DNA from: Symbiopectobacterium purcellii_A
Lineage (GTDB): Bacteria > Pseudomonadota > Gammaproteobacteria > Enterobacterales > Enterobacteriaceae
Length of the DNA: 64,000 nt
Reading direction: 5' to 3'
Assembly: GCF_052050035.1 (NCBI RefSeq)
Contig: NZ_CP189882.1
Coordinates: 930,001-994,000 of the forward strand
Shown: positions 9,386 to 19,644 of the stretch, in pieces
Position numbering within the stretch: position 1 is the stretch's first letter
Layout of the letters: each line of letters opens with the position of its first letter
Notes under the pieces: generated by a model
Databases searched by the model: none
The model's input: only the letters and a program-made list of their open reading frames with translations
Told to the model about the DNA's origin: nothing
Position numbers and translations under genes: made by a program

Positions 9386-10250
9386 TTTTGATTACACCAT
9401 ATGGACTGAGAACAAACTCTCTGTATCGCAACCCATCTCTCTTTTTTTGCTTTTTGCTTGTGCCCATTTATGCTCAATTGGGTTAAGATCTGGCGAATAT
9501 GTAGGCAAATACTCCACCATATACCCTGCATCGATGATGACTTGTTGAATATTATGTTTTTTGTGAAAAGTGGCATTGTCCATCATGATTACACTGTTTT
9601 TAGGGAGTACTGGGATAAGGACTTGTGTGACCCAGGCATAGAAAACATCGCTGTTAATATTGATATCAAATAATCCGATAGCAAACAGCGTTGTGCCTAA
9701 TAAAGCGCCGATAACATTTGTTCTTCCCCTAGCTCCCCAGTTCTTCAGGCCAAAACACCGTTGACCTTTTGGGGAATAGCCGTGAGTCCGTGGGCATCGT
9801 GTGAAAAACCACTTTCATCAATAAAAACAATAGGTTTACCTTCTTTTTCATACTGTTGTTTTTTTTGTTGAAATCCCTGCCGGGCGTTTTCGTCGGCTTT
9901 CGGATGACGTAGAGTTTTTTTTATAGGTCAATCCCAGCTTTTTAAGCGCTTGCCAAATGGCCTTCTGACAAACGCCAAAACGCTCTGCACGTTCTTTTTG
10001 GTAAGCATCTGGATATTGTTCAACATCTTTTATCAACTCGGATTTATCGATCTTTCGCTGACGCGTGGTCGATGCTTTTGACTCTATTTGATTAATCCAA
10101 CGCGATACAGAGGCAGGGCCAATCCGAAATTGCTTCGCTGTTTCTCGGATACTCAACCCTTCGTTTTTCCGTGTAGATATCACTTTACGTCTAAAATCAA
10201 TTGAATAGCTCATTTAAATAATGTAATCAAAATTAAGTCGTTTAGCTATA

Positions 10251-10342
10251 TAGCTAAGCGACATTATTTTGATAACAGCCAGCTATGCTTCTTTGCCACA
10301 TATCAGGGCATCGGCTGTAATCATTTTTAAGTCGGTTGGCTA
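10251..10342 (-). repeat. M92 MITE (IS630-type ends)
   Basis: 92-bp repeat between TA dinucleotides, wedged between IS630 copy 2 and the right piece of IS5-A copy 1. The ends TAGCTAAGCGAC and rc-TAGCCAACCGAC match the IS630 terminal repeats. Non-coding. Confidence 0.88.
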
Positions 10343-10534
10343 TAACAAGCTGAAAATTCAGCGGCTAAATTTTTCAATTCTTCGACTGATAATCCAATGA
10401 TTGCTTTACATAAACGATTATCTCGTAACAACCGCTCTTTGTTGATCATTTCAAACCTTTATTCTCTAAGTTAAACCTCTTTTTATTCTCAATAGCCTGA
10501 CAAAAAATGCAAGTCTCTATTCAGCAACTAGTTT

Positions 10535-11128
10535 ATTCCATACCCAGCGCGCCCTGACCTTCGGCAGGGCAAACGACAGTTTTTTCCAGGCACCGTGCTC
10601 ATTTATGCCGCCGGAGGTCCACGACAGGTGAATATGGCAGTTCCAGTTAAGCTGGCGACCATACGTGTGAAGAGCGCCGAAAATACCGGTGGTCAGGCCC
10701 CGCTGCTCCGCAGCGTACAGCAGGTTGTCCGCCGCCAGCGCAAAGAGGCCATTCAGCAGCCAGCGGTTGGCTTCAAACAATGGCCACAGGGTATCCGGCA
10801 TCGTGAATGTGCCGTGCTGGCACGGCGTATCCGGCAGGCGGGCCATCATGGTGGCAATCCACAGGTCGGTGGCCTTTTTGCCGCAGGTCGGACATCCGCG
10901 TCCGTGGCAGCTCTGATGGATGTAACGGTGGTGAGTGCAGTCGGGGTTGCTGCAGCGAAATTCCCGGCTGCCCGTCAGTGGGGTGCCGCAGGCCAGCATC
11001 TTTGTGACAACCTCAATCTCTACAGGCCGGAGCGGGTATGCCTCCATGATGTCAGCCCATGCCCTGTTGCGCTGAAACAGCGTCTTCATGGGGCGGGGCT
11101 GTATGCCGGAATCATCCGTGCGGGTCAT
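10535..11128 (-). pseudogene. IS91-family transposase, C-terminally truncated
   Basis: Y2/HUH rolling-circle transposase fragment of about 198 residues starting at 11128. It has an N-terminal zinc-binding cluster (C-S-N-P-D-C, then C-H-G-R-G-C-P-T-C-G) and the HUH metal motif H-I-H-L-S in the stretch N-C-H-I-H-L-S-W-T-S-G-G. The catalytic tyrosines would follow but are lost. IS5-A copy 1 cuts the gene at 10534, and its last residues (K-L-V-A-E) are encoded by the IS5-A end. The gene overlaps the small frame upstream (11112-11378), the usual IS91 arrangement. Confidence 0.85.
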
Positions 11129-11378
11129 CGGAGAGCATCTCCGCTTCGGTTTCGTACAGGTCAAACCGGCGACAGGTATGGCAGAAGGCAACGTAGTGGT
11201 ACGGAGAATCAGGGAATTCACTGTAGAAGGTGGTCCAGAACCACTCTGTGCAGTCAGGATCGTTGTCAACGAAAAGGCGGAATTGCTGGTAAGGGAGGTT
11301 GCCCTGTCGGGCCACCGTTTTGAAAATCTGCTTAACCATTTTTGTATGAACGCGCTGATGCTCAGGGGAATGTGACAC
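11112..11378 (-). CDS. IS91-associated small ORF (Orf121-like)
   Basis: 88-residue frame directly upstream of, and overlapping, the IS91 transposase frame by 17 bp. It begins M-S-H-S-P-E-H-Q-R-V-H. It occupies the position of the accessory frame described in IS91. I see no catalytic motif and assign it by position only. The transposase is truncated, so the element cannot move on its own. Confidence 0.5.
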   Translation of the reverse strand: MSHSPEHQRVHTKMVKQIFKTVARQGNLPYQQFRLFVDNDPDCTEWFWTTFYSEFPDSPYHYVAFCHTCRRFDLYETEAEMLSDDPHG

Positions 11379-11458
11379 GGGATAATCTTCGGCTGGCGGG
11401 TTTCAGAATATCGCTATTCTGCCACACTTCGATTTGCAGCCGCCAGGCTGCTTCGTTC

Positions 11459-11907
11459 TGAGCGACCTAGGCTGTTATCGTTGGTAATATCGGGATGTTT
11501 TTTTGAGCGCCAGCCGCACATTTGAGCGCACGGATATTGCTGCCATCCAGCGCAGTGGCTGACCAGAACAAGTCCATGAGCATCAAGAAATGAAAGTAAC
11601 TTATTAAAAATAATGTTAATAACTCCAGACTTTGACCATCTATTGAAACGGTTATAAACGGTTTTCCATGGGCCGTAACGTTCAGGTAAATCACGCCATG
11701 GGGCACCTGAACACAGTATCCAGAACATGCCGTTGACGATTTTGCGATGTTCTGCCCATGGCCGGCCTGCCTGCGGAGATGTCAAAACGGTTGGTAACAA
11801 GTGCTCAATGATTGCCCATGCTTCATCAGAAAGATCGTAGCGAGCCATAATCCAAAGTGTCTTAGAAACAGATGGATACTATAGCTCAAGCAATTAAGGG
11901 ACACAGC
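11459..11907 (-). mobile_element. IS5-E element (IS5 family), 5' part with frameshift
   Basis: The outer end is AATTAAGGGACACAGC (11892-11907). The transposase starts at 11848 (M-A-R-Y-D-L-S-D-E-A-W, the N-terminal domain of IS5/IS427-type proteins, then C-S-G-A-P-W-R-D-L-P). A frameshift near 11570 moves the frame from L-D-A-H-G-L to the line continuing L-D-G-S-N-I-R-A-L-K-C-A. The 3' half is missing; the fragment stops at 11459. The same family appears at 17703-20971. Confidence 0.8.
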
Positions 11908-11951
11908 CTAATCAGGTTGAGCGTCCTTTATTGGATCTGGGACTAAGAACC

Positions 11952-12051
11952 TATCCCAATAGGATTTTATTCCAGACAATGATGCCGCAGGTAAAATGCA
12001 GCATCGCCTCATAATTTTCGACTTTCTTCTCCCAGCCAGTCAGAACCCGAC
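11952..12051 (-). pseudogene. C-terminal remnant of an IS5/IS4-type transposase
   Basis: The minus strand reads D-W-L-G-E-K-K-V-E-N-Y-E-A-M-L-H-F-T-C-G and ends I-V-W-N-K-I-L-L-G-stop, a C-terminus seen in IS5-family transposases and different from IS5-A, IS5-E and IS903. An inverted repeat with CCTATCCCAATAGG marks its outer end. Cut on the other side by an IS903 fragment at 12052. Confidence 0.55.
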
Positions 12052-12432
12052 GGCTTTGTTGAATAAATCAGAATTAGCCGACAGGATGACTCCCTCTGCT
12101 ACACCTGTTATCCGATCCTGACGCTGTGTGGCATACCCAACAACGTCATACGGTTCAGCGCTTTGACCATCGCTATGGCTTCACCTACTTGAGCCTCATA
12201 GTCACGCAGGCTCAGATGGCCACCCAGCAAAGTTTTTATGCGGAACATCGCTGTTTCTGCCACTGAACGCCGGTGATAACCCACTTTCTTTTTCCACATA
12301 TCATTACTCCCGCTCAGACGCTGATTCGCCACCGCATGGTTACGTTCATGGTACTTGTCCGGCCAGTATTTGGCTCCGCTTCGCGGCGGGATAAGGGGCC
12401 TGATTTTCTTTCTTAGCAACGCATCGTGGCAG
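12052..12432 (-). mobile_element. IS903-like element, 3' fragment
   Basis: Begins with the terminal repeat GGCTTTGTTGAATAAATC and encodes the last 103 residues of the transposase (12108-12419), including the catalytic E in R-S-V-A-E-T-A-M-F-R. It ends at an M92 (12435). The sequence beyond M92 is not IS903, so the 5' two-thirds were lost. Confidence 0.88.
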
Positions 12433-12434
12433 TA

Positions 12435-12526
12435 TAGCCAACCGACTTAAAAATGATTACATCCTATGCCCTGATATGCGGCAAAGAAGCATAGCTGGCT
12501 GTTATCAAAATAATGTCGCTTGGCTA
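12435..12526 (+). repeat. M92 MITE (IS630-type ends)
   Basis: 92 bp between TA pairs at 12433-12434 and 12527-12528. Left flank IS903, right flank unique DNA downstream of tktA. The two flanks were not originally joined, so a deletion or exchange ended at this repeat. Confidence 0.9.
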
Positions 12527-12663
12527 TACCTGGGTAAGCTCTTCGGGATTAATGCATCTCATCCCTGAGATTCGCCCTTCGGGCCAGTGTATACGCTGTT
12601 CAAATCGGTTCCAGACAGATTTGTCTCTTCCTTGCCGCCTTCCCGCAACTTAGGGTATAAGGC

Positions 12664-14658
12664 TTACTTCAGCAACGCGCTGGCTTTTGCCACCACGTTA
12701 TCCACCGTAAAGCCAAACACCTCGAACAGTTTTTCCGCCGGAGCCGATTCGCCGAAGCTGGTCATGCCCACAATCGCGCCGTTCAGGCCGACATATTTGT
12801 ACCAGTAGTCTGCAATGCCTGCTTCGATCGCCACGCGAGCGCTCACCGCTTTCGGCAGCACTGCTTCACGGTAGGCCGCATCCTGCTTGTCGAATGCATC
12901 GGTAGACGGCATGGAGACCACGCGTACCTTGTGGCCCTGCGCGCTCAGCACGTCGTAGGCCGCCACTGCAAGCTCCACTTCTGAACCGGTAGCAATCAGG
13001 ATCAGGTCCGGTTGGCCGTCGCTGTCTTTCAGTACGTAAGCTCCTTTCGCCACGTCCGCCAGTTGCTGCGCGGTGCGTGCCTGTTGGGCCAGGTTTTGAC
13101 GCGACAGGATCAGCGCCGTCGGGCCATCCTTACGCTCGATGGCGTATTTCCATGCCACCGCGGTTTCTACCTGATCCGCCGGACGCCAGGTGCTCATGTT
13201 TGGCGTCACACGCAAGCTTGCCATTTGCTCTACCGGCTGGTGCGTCGGGCCGTCTTCACCCAGACCGATGGAGTCATGGGTATAGACGTAGATGCTGCGG
13301 ATTTTCATCAGCGCGGCCATGCGCAGCGCGTTACGGGCATATTCCACAAACATCAGGAAGGTCGCGGTATACGGCAGGAAGCCGCCGTACAGCGCCAGAC
13401 CGTTGGCGATGGCGGTCATGCCGAACTCGCGCACCCCGTAGTGGATGTAGTTGCCTGCCGGGTCTTTATCCAGCGAGACCGAGCCGGACCAGATGGTCAG
13501 GTTGCTCGGTGCCAGGTCGGCAGAGCCACCGAGGAATTCCGGCAGCAGCTTGCCGTAGGCTTCCAGCGCGTTCTGCGAGGCTTTGCGGCTGGCAATTTTT
13601 GCCGGGTTGGCTTGCAGTTCTTCAATGAATTTCTGAGCATCAGCCTGCCAGTTGGTCGGCAGGTCGCCAACGGTGCGGCGTTTGAATTCGGCAGCCAGTT
13701 CCGGATAGGCCTTGGCATAGGCGGCAAACGTCTCGCTCCAGGCGCTTTCTTTCTGCGCGCCAGCGGCCTTGGCATCCCAGGCGGCATAGATTTCAGCAGG
13801 GATTTCAAACGGCGGGTATTTCCAGCCCAGTTGTTCGCGTGAAGCGGCCACTTCAGCGTCACCCAGCGGCGCACCGTGGGAATCGTGAGTACCGGCCTTG
13901 TTCGGTGAACCAAAACCAATCACGGTTTTGCACATCAGCAGGGACGGTTTGTCCGTTACAGCGCGTGCTTGTTCGACAGCGCGGGTGATGGCATCGGCGT
14001 CATGGCCGTCGACGCCGCGCACCACGTGCCAGCCGTACGCTTCAAAGCGTGCTGCGGTGTCATCGGTAAACCAGCCTTCCACATGACCGTCAATGGAGAT
14101 GCCGTTGTCATCATAGAACGCCACCAGCTTGCCCAGCTTCAGGGTTCCGGCCAGCGAGCACACCTCGTGGGAGATGCCTTCCATCATGCAGCCATCACCC
14201 ATGAACACGTAGGTGAAGTGGTCAACGATATCGTGACCCGGGCGGTTGAACTGCGCCGCCAGCGTGCGTTCCGCCAGGGCCATGCCGACCGCGTTGGCGA
14301 TACCCTGCCCGAGTGGGCCGGTGGTGGTTTCCACGCCGTCGGTGTAACCGTACTCCGGGTGCCCCGGGGTTTTGGAATGCAGTTGGCGGAAATTCTTGAG
14401 CTCTTCAATCGGCAGGTTGTAGCCGGTGAGGTGCAGCAGGCTGTAGATGAGCATGGAAGCGTGACCGTTGGAGAGAACGAAACGGTCGCGGTTGGCCCAG
14501 TGCGGGTTAGCCGGGTTGTGATTAAGGTAATCGCGCCACACGACTTCGGCGATATCTGCCATACCCATGGGTGCGCCCGGGTGACCGGATTTGGCTTTTT
14601 GCACGCAATCCATGCTGAGTGCACGGATTGCGTTGGCAAGTTCTTTACGAGAGGACAT
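12664..14658 (-). CDS. tktA: Transketolase
   Basis: Thiamine-diphosphate enzyme of the non-oxidative pentose-phosphate pathway, transferring two-carbon units between ketoses and aldoses in the cytoplasm. 664 residues against 663 in E. coli TktA. Thiamine-diphosphate signature G-D-G-C-M-M-E-G-I near residues 154-162, with Y-D-D-N-G about 25 residues later. The pyrimidine domain holds D-S-I-G-L-G-E-D-G-P-T-H-Q-P, and the C-terminal domain I-A-T-G-S-E-V. The start at 14658 gives M-S-S-R-K-E-L-A-N-A, as in homologues, with a CCGGAGTA stretch upstream. Divergent from loiP, which is the conserved enteric arrangement. The gene is intact although its 3' side is bordered by IS debris. Confidence 0.97.
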   Translation of the reverse strand: MSSRKELANAIRALSMDCVQKAKSGHPGAPMGMADIAEVVWRDYLNHNPANPHWANRDRFVLSNGHASMLIYSLLHLTGYNLPIEELKNFRQLHSKTPGHPEYGYTDGVETTTGPLGQGIANAVGMALAERTLAAQFNRPGHDIVDHFTYVFMGDGCMMEGISHEVCSLAGTLKLGKLVAFYDDNGISIDGHVEGWFTDDTAARFEAYGWHVVRGVDGHDADAITRAVEQARAVTDKPSLLMCKTVIGFGSPNKAGTHDSHGAPLGDAEVAASREQLGWKYPPFEIPAEIYAAWDAKAAGAQKESAWSETFAAYAKAYPELAAEFKRRTVGDLPTNWQADAQKFIEELQANPAKIASRKASQNALEAYGKLLPEFLGGSADLAPSNLTIWSGSVSLDKDPAGNYIHYGVREFGMTAIANGLALYGGFLPYTATFLMFVEYARNALRMAALMKIRSIYVYTHDSIGLGEDGPTHQPVEQMASLRVTPNMSTWRPADQVETAVAWKYAIERKDGPTALILSRQNLAQQARTAQQLADVAKGAYVLKDSDGQPDLILIATGSEVELAVAAYDVLSAQGHKVRVVSMPSTDAFDKQDAAYREAVLPKAVSARVAIEAGIADYWYKYVGLNGAIVGMTSFGESAPAEKLFEVFGFTVDNVVAKASALLK

Positions 14659-15028
14659 GCTTTACTCCGGATCGAATTGAACAGATGTCTCACCAAACAT
14701 ACGTTTAATAATCAATACGTTAGCCAGAAAGACCTAAGAGAGATAGCTATAAATGTACATGAAAATGCAGGCGATTGCACATGGAACCATTGGCGAAATA
14801 ACAGGATTTCATGGCTATTTTGCGCCAAACAGGATTTTAACTATCATACATGCAACAAAGCCTGCTGAAAGTACGAGTGAATTCGCCGTTTTCTGATATT
14901 AAGACCATTCGCTTTCCTCTATTTTGAAACCGAGTTTCATCATAGTGGCCGATTAAAAAGAACATCGTTTCTGCCCTACCGTCAGCAGAACCTGCATGTG
15001 TCTAGAAACCAGTGAGGAAAATAAGGGT
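14659..15028. promoter_or_regulatory. Divergent promoter region tktA / loiP
   Basis: 370 bp between divergently transcribed tktA and loiP. It must hold both promoters. I see A+T-rich stretches but no clear -10/-35 pair or known operator, and no open frame of credible size. Confidence 0.5.
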
Positions 15029-15781
15029 ATGAGGATCAGAACACCGCTGTTAGCTCTGACTATCACCAGCCTGCTGAGCGGCTGTCAAAATCTGGATAAC
15101 AACACGCTGATGCAATCTGGGTTGCAAGCGTTTCAGGCGGCAACGCTGAACGATGCGCAAGTCAAAACGCTCAGCGAACAGTCTTGTGCACAAATGGATA
15201 AAGAGGCCAACATCGCCCCCGCCGATAGCAGCTATACGAAACGACTGAACAACATCGCCGATGCGCTCGGGCACGACATCAATGGCACTCCCGCCAACTA
15301 TAAGGTGTACCTGACCAAAGACGTGAATGCCTGGGCAATGGCCAATGGCTGCATTCGCGTCTACAGCGGATTGATGGATATCATGACGGACAATGAAGTC
15401 GAAGGTGTGCTGGGGCATGAAATGGGGCATGTGGCCTTGGGTCATAGCCGTAAGGCGATGCAGGTGGCCTATGCCACCTGCGCGGCCCGCACTGCTGTCG
15501 CCTCGGCAGGCGGCGTGGCAACATCGTTATCACAATCCCAGTTGGCTGATATGGGAGAACAGTTGGTGAATGCTCAGTTTTCTCAAACGCAAGAGCGTCA
15601 GGCCGACGACTACTCTTTCGACTTACTAAAACGGCGTAACATCGACCAACAAGGGTTAGCCAGTAGCTTTGAGAAATTGGCCAAACTGGATGCGGGCCGA
15701 CAAAGCAGTATGTTTGATTCACACCCTGCCGCCGAAGAACGCGCGCAACATATTCGCGATCGTATCGCCGCAGGCAAGTAA
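15029..15781 (+). CDS. loiP: M48-family metalloprotease lipoprotein LoiP
   Basis: Low-osmolarity-induced zinc metallopeptidase attached to the outer membrane. 250 residues. The signal peptide ends in the lipobox L-L-S-G-C19, so the mature protein starts at C19. The zinc-binding H130-E-M-G-H134 lies in V-L-G-H-E-M-G-H-V-A, and a third ligand is expected at the E of Q-E-R-Q-A-D-D-Y-S. The C-terminus D-S-H-P-A-A-E-E-R is typical of M48 proteases. The start at 15029 is chosen because the lipoprotein signal begins there and AAGGG lies just upstream. In E. coli loiP lies beside tktA and is followed by speB-speA-metK. Here the following DNA is IS-derived, and metK appears only at 63.9 kb. Confidence 0.93.
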   Translation: MRIRTPLLALTITSLLSGCQNLDNNTLMQSGLQAFQAATLNDAQVKTLSEQSCAQMDKEANIAPADSSYTKRLNNIADALGHDINGTPANYKVYLTKDVNAWAMANGCIRVYSGLMDIMTDNEVEGVLGHEMGHVALGHSRKAMQVAYATCAARTAVASAGGVATSLSQSQLADMGEQLVNAQFSQTQERQADDYSFDLLKRRNIDQQGLASSFEKLAKLDAGRQSSMFDSHPAAEERAQHIRDRIAAGK

Positions 15782-16508
15782 CCTAATCGATACACTCACC
15801 GCAGCGAGGTATCACCTCAGTACGTCGCTGCAATTATATGCTGAAGGGATTGCGCCTACGTGATTGTTTTATCCTTAACAGAGAGACCATTTAACTGATA
15901 GGGATAATTCATAATAACGATGCTGCCCCTTCTGACGGTATAAGAAATAAAAGATGTTCACCTTCATCAATATCCCACCATTATTCAAATAAATAAAAGT
16001 AATTAATCACCAAAATTCAATCAATTATACCAATTAATATTTTCGCCAATACCTATTAATTCAATAGCGTAACACGCTGTATTTTCAATGCATTATATTT
16101 TTTAATAGGAAAATTCCCTAAATTTGATATGATAGCCTCGCGAGAGTTGTAGAAATTTGTCAATTTTATCATTGAGATAGGATGATTATTTTCTTTAGTC
16201 CTATTTTTGAGATAGTGGATCCGTAAAACAGATAAATATTTCAGATTATTTCACAGTGATTTTTGGATGACTAACCCGACGAGCGCAATATTGACAACAA
16301 TATTTGAGATATGTTTTTTTTAAATAAACTCATAAAGTCAAAACACCATGGATGTGAGAATTTTTAGCAAATGCAACTTTACGCTTGTCGGCTTACGTGA
16401 AATTTTTTCACGTGTTTCTACGCTGCATGTAAAGTCCGCAAACCGATTTACATTGATACCCCAGGGAAGAAAAAAATGCATTTTTATCATCGATGGCGCG
16501 AGTGGAGG
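15782..16508. other. Non-coding A+T-rich region downstream of loiP
   Basis: About 730 bp with no supportable gene, RNA or repeat. Short open frames near 16338-16542 overlap on both strands and lack ribosome sites or familiar sequence. The stretch TTTACGCTTGTCGGC...CGTGAAATTTTTTCACG around 16378-16412 includes the small inverted repeat CGTGAAATTTTTTCACG. Confidence 0.45.
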
Positions 16509-17702
16509 CCCCATTCCCACTCGAAACGCAACAAAACGGTAGAGGCTTATGCCACCAGTAAGTGCGTTAAAAATACCTCATTGGGGGAACGATAGCCCAG
16601 CGATTTTCTGCCCCTTGTATTGAGTATGTGTTCGAGTTCGGCAATCTTACGATGACTGACCTGACTGAAGTCTGTTCCCTTTGGGTAAAAACGTCGTATC
16701 AGCCCGTTGGTGTGCTCATTCAAGCCCCTCTCCCAGGAATGATAAGGATGGGCAAAGTAGACCTGCGCCCCTGTGATTTGAGTAATTTGCTCGTGCAGAG
16801 CGAATTCAGGGCCGTTATCAGCTGTTAGGGTCTTAAACTTGCAAAAGGTATTAGCTTCAATGTCCCTGAAAGCAGCAACCACAGTCTCCGCGCGCTTATT
16901 AGGCAGTTTGCGAATGATGACGGTTTTCAATGCGTTATCTACGATGGTTAACAAGAATGACTTCTGGTCTTTGCCAAAAATAGTGTCAATTTCGAAGTGG
17001 CCAGGCTCCTGTTTAAGCTCGGCTTGAGCTGGGCGATACTCAATACCAACACGGTTGGGAATAGGGCCTGATTTGAGGTTTTCGGCATTGTACCTGTAAC
17101 GTTTTCCCCGATGAGGAAGTTGCTGATATAGCTCCCCGCCAGCCTGTCTCTCCTGCAGGATATAGCGATATAGCCAACCGACTTAAAAATGATTACATCC
17201 TATGCCCTGATATGCGGCAAAGAAGCATAGCTGGCTGTTATCAAAATAATGTCGCTTGGCTATATAGCGTATTCTTGCTGACAGATATACCGAATTCCAG
17301 GTGCAAACGGCCACTGATGATTTCAGGTGAAGAGTGAGTGGAAAGCGCCTGACTGATGAAGTTCTGAATGTGTGGCTCCAACGGGTAAAAAGCATTGTTT
17401 GGCAGAGGCTTATGACGGCGTTCCCGGGCCAGAGTGTCCGCCCTTCTACAGCAGTAGACACCATTGAAAGTAGGGTCGGTATTGCGTCTGAGTTCCCTGC
17501 TGATGGTCGAGCGAGGCAGAGCAAGCTCTCTGGCGATGGTAGCTTGGTTGACACCTTCACCACGCCGCTTTTCGATGTAGAACCGTTCTTTCTGAGTCAG
17601 ATGTTTTCCCTGCATGCAACAGGCTCTCCAGTATGGCCAGAACGGTGATTTTATCCGACTCTGGCAAGTGGGTCACTTTGTTGAGTTTCGAGTGGGAATG
17701 GG
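16509..17702 (-). mobile_element. IS30-family element, copy 2, interrupted by M92
   Basis: Both terminal repeats are present (CCCCATTCCCACTCG at 16509; the complement at 17702 has lost one G). 1194 bp minus M92 and its TA gives 1100, essentially full length. The transposase starts at 17615 and is interrupted by M92 after L-F-G-I-S-V-S-K-N-T-L-Y; the catalytic half continues at 16547-16954. The right end abuts an IS5-E fragment. Confidence 0.88.
17171..17262 (+). repeat. M92 MITE in IS30 copy 2
   Basis: 92 bp, TA duplication at 17169-17170 and 17263-17264. Interrupts the transposase between its helix-turn-helix and catalytic domains. Confidence 0.93.
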
Positions 17703-18110
17703 CCTGTTGACTGGTCAGCCACTGCGCTGGATGGCAGCAATATCCTTGCGCTCAAATGTGCGGCTGGCGCTCAAAAAAACATCCCGATATTGGCTTTGTT
17801 GAATAAATCGAACTTTCAGGGGATCGCCGGATCAGAGCACTATCATCGCTCCCGATAGCAAGCTCCCCATGGCAAAGCAAAAGTTTAAAATCACCAACTG
17901 GCCCACCTACAACAAAGCACTCAGACAACGCGGCTCCCTGACGGTCTGGCTTGATGAGTCCGCCATCGCTGCATGGACTGACAGTAAACTAGTTGCTGAA
18001 TAGAGACTTGCATTTTTTGTCAGGCTATTGAGAATAAAAAGAGGTTTAACTTAGAGAATAAAGGTTTGAAATGATCAACAAAGAGCGGTTGTTACGAGAT
18101 AATCGTTTAT

Positions 18111-18299
18111 GGCTTTGTTGAATAATTTAAGATACTGATTTATATAAGCATTATAAAATTTCAACGACTAATTTTTCCTCTCGGAATGCTTTTTATTGTG
18201 CTAACTATTTGATTTGTCGTTCTAACAAAATACATTCTCTGTAAATGCATTCTAACTAAAGAAGATGTAAATCAAACGGTTAAATTATTCAACAAAGCC
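18111..18299 (+). repeat. M189 MITE in IS5-A copy 2
   Basis: 189 bp; 9-bp duplication ATCGTTTAT (18102-18110, 18300-18308). Confidence 0.95.
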
Positions 18300-19115
18300 A
18301 TCGTTTATGTAAAGCAATCATTGGATTATCAGTCGAAGAATTGAAAAATTTAGCCGCTGAATTTTCAGCTTGTTATTTGATTTATCGGAAAAAGAATCGA
18401 AAAGATCACGAGCGGCAGATGGGTGCAGGGCAGAAAGGATTTATCCCAACCCCATTAGATAAACTGCTTTTTATTTTATTGTATTTAAAATGTTATCCGA
18501 CCTATGATTTGCAAGGACTTCTTTTTGGTTTAGATAGAACACGGGTATGTCGCTGGGTAAAAATATTATTGCCGGTTTTAGAGATGACCTTGGGGCGAGA
18601 ATGTGTTTTGCCCGCTCGTCAAATTCGCTCTACTGAGGAATTTTTTCGCGCCTTTCCTGGAGTTAAAGACGTCTTTATTGATGGGACAGAGCGACCTGTC
18701 CAAAAGCCTAAGAATCTGCGTCGGCGAAAAAAAATGTATTCGGGAAAGAAAAGACAGACCACTCGAAAAGGGCTTATTATGACTGACGAAACAAGGCAAA
18801 TTGGATTTATCCCCATGAGCAAAAATGGGCGCCGTCACGATAAACGCTTACTCGATAAAGTCGATATAATTCGCCATATTCCTCCTGAGGTAACCATCTG
18901 GGCAGATACCGGTTTTCAAGGTATAGATAAACAGCATCCTAATACACAAATCCCAAAAAAAGGAACTCGAAAAAGACCTTTATCGCCTGAACAAAAACAA
19001 GAAAATAAAATAATCTCGGGCATCCGTATTACAGTTGAACACGCCATCGCGGGTATCAAGCGCCTCGGTTGCATGACCCAAATTTTACGGAATCGTAGAC
19101 CCTTTATTGATGATA

Positions 19116-19207
19116 TAGCCAACCGACTTAAAAATGATTACATCCTATGCCCTGATATGCGGCAAAGAAGCATAGCTGGCTGTTATCAAAATAATGTCGC
19201 TTGGCTA
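19116..19207 (+). repeat. M92 MITE in IS5-A copy 2
   Basis: 92 bp between TA pairs (19114-19115, 19208-19209), inserted in the P-F-I-D-D-T segment near the transposase C-terminus. Confidence 0.95.
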
Positions 19208-19455
19208 TACCTTCTTACTCCTTAGCGCCGGTCTTTGGAATTTCCATCTCAGAACAGCGTAAAATTTACTTCAATCACCGAAACACCCTTATTTCACTAT
19301 TAAGCAACACGCTTAGTGCTTCGCCTGAAGGTCGCGGTCGGCCGCTTTACTACACCGATATGGCTGTTACCACGGTTTTGATGATAAAGCGCGTGTTTAA
19401 CCTGTCGCTCCGGGCATTACAGGGCTTTGTCGACTCGGTTTTTACACTGATGAGC

Positions 19456-19644
19456 GGCTTTGTTGAATAATTTAAGATACTGATTTATATAAGCATTATA
19501 AAATTTCAACGACTAATTTTTCCTCTCGGAATGCTTTTTATTGTGCTAACTATTTGATTTGTCGTTCTAACAAAATACATTCTCTGTAAATGCATTCTAA
19601 CTAAAGAAGATGTAAATCAAACGGTTAAATTATTCAACAAAGCC
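19456..19644 (+). repeat. M189 MITE in the IS903-like element
   Basis: 189 bp; 9-bp duplication CTGATGAGC (19447-19455, 19645-19653). Confidence 0.95.

Larger units (their letters stand above)
8053..10248 (-). mobile_element. IS630-family element, copy 2, interrupted by IS256
   Basis: Same orientation as copy 1 and bounded by TA on both sides. 2196 bp minus IS256 (1309) minus its 8-bp duplication gives 879. The missing base is a deleted G in the G-run near 9793, which breaks the second transposase frame. The first frame (9848-10213, 121 aa) is whole. IS256 entered 24 bp inside the left end. Confidence 0.88.
5170..10534 (-). mobile_element. IS5-A copy 1, split by a 4.3-kb insertion
   Basis: The two parts, 5170-6015 (846 nt) and 10345-10534 (190 nt), sum to 1036 nt. 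That is a complete 1037-bp IS5-A minus one T in the T-run near 5657-5663, which frameshifts the transposase. The split site is a TA, now occupied by an IS630 / phage DNA / IS630 / M92 block. The outer ends read AAGCGTGTTGC and rc-AAACTAGTTGC as in other copies. The flanks are IS30 on the left (AAT) and IS91 on the right (ATT), not a 3-bp duplication, so the copy probably also took part in a homologous exchange. Confidence 0.8.
17986..19314 (+). mobile_element. IS5-A copy 2, interrupted by M189 and M92
   Basis: 3-bp duplication AGT (17983-17985, 19315-19317). 1329 = 1037 + 189 + 9 + 92 + 2. The transposase frame is hit twice: near codon 11 by M189 and near its C-terminus by M92. From 18341 to 19115 it is otherwise open. 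Confidence 0.93.

Noticed and set aside
5170..10534. A resident prophage in this interval
   Set aside because: Only two truncated phage genes (under 1 kb) are present, with no integrase, structural genes or attachment sites.
12527..12663. Small RNA or dispersed repeat downstream of tktA
   Set aside because: GCCCTTCGGGC and other short hairpins are visible, but no second copy occurs in the window and no promoter is apparent.
18578..18838. 86-aa and 67-aa frames opposite the IS5-A transposase
   Set aside because: Present in every IS5-A copy but only as antisense shadows; no ribosome site and no family.
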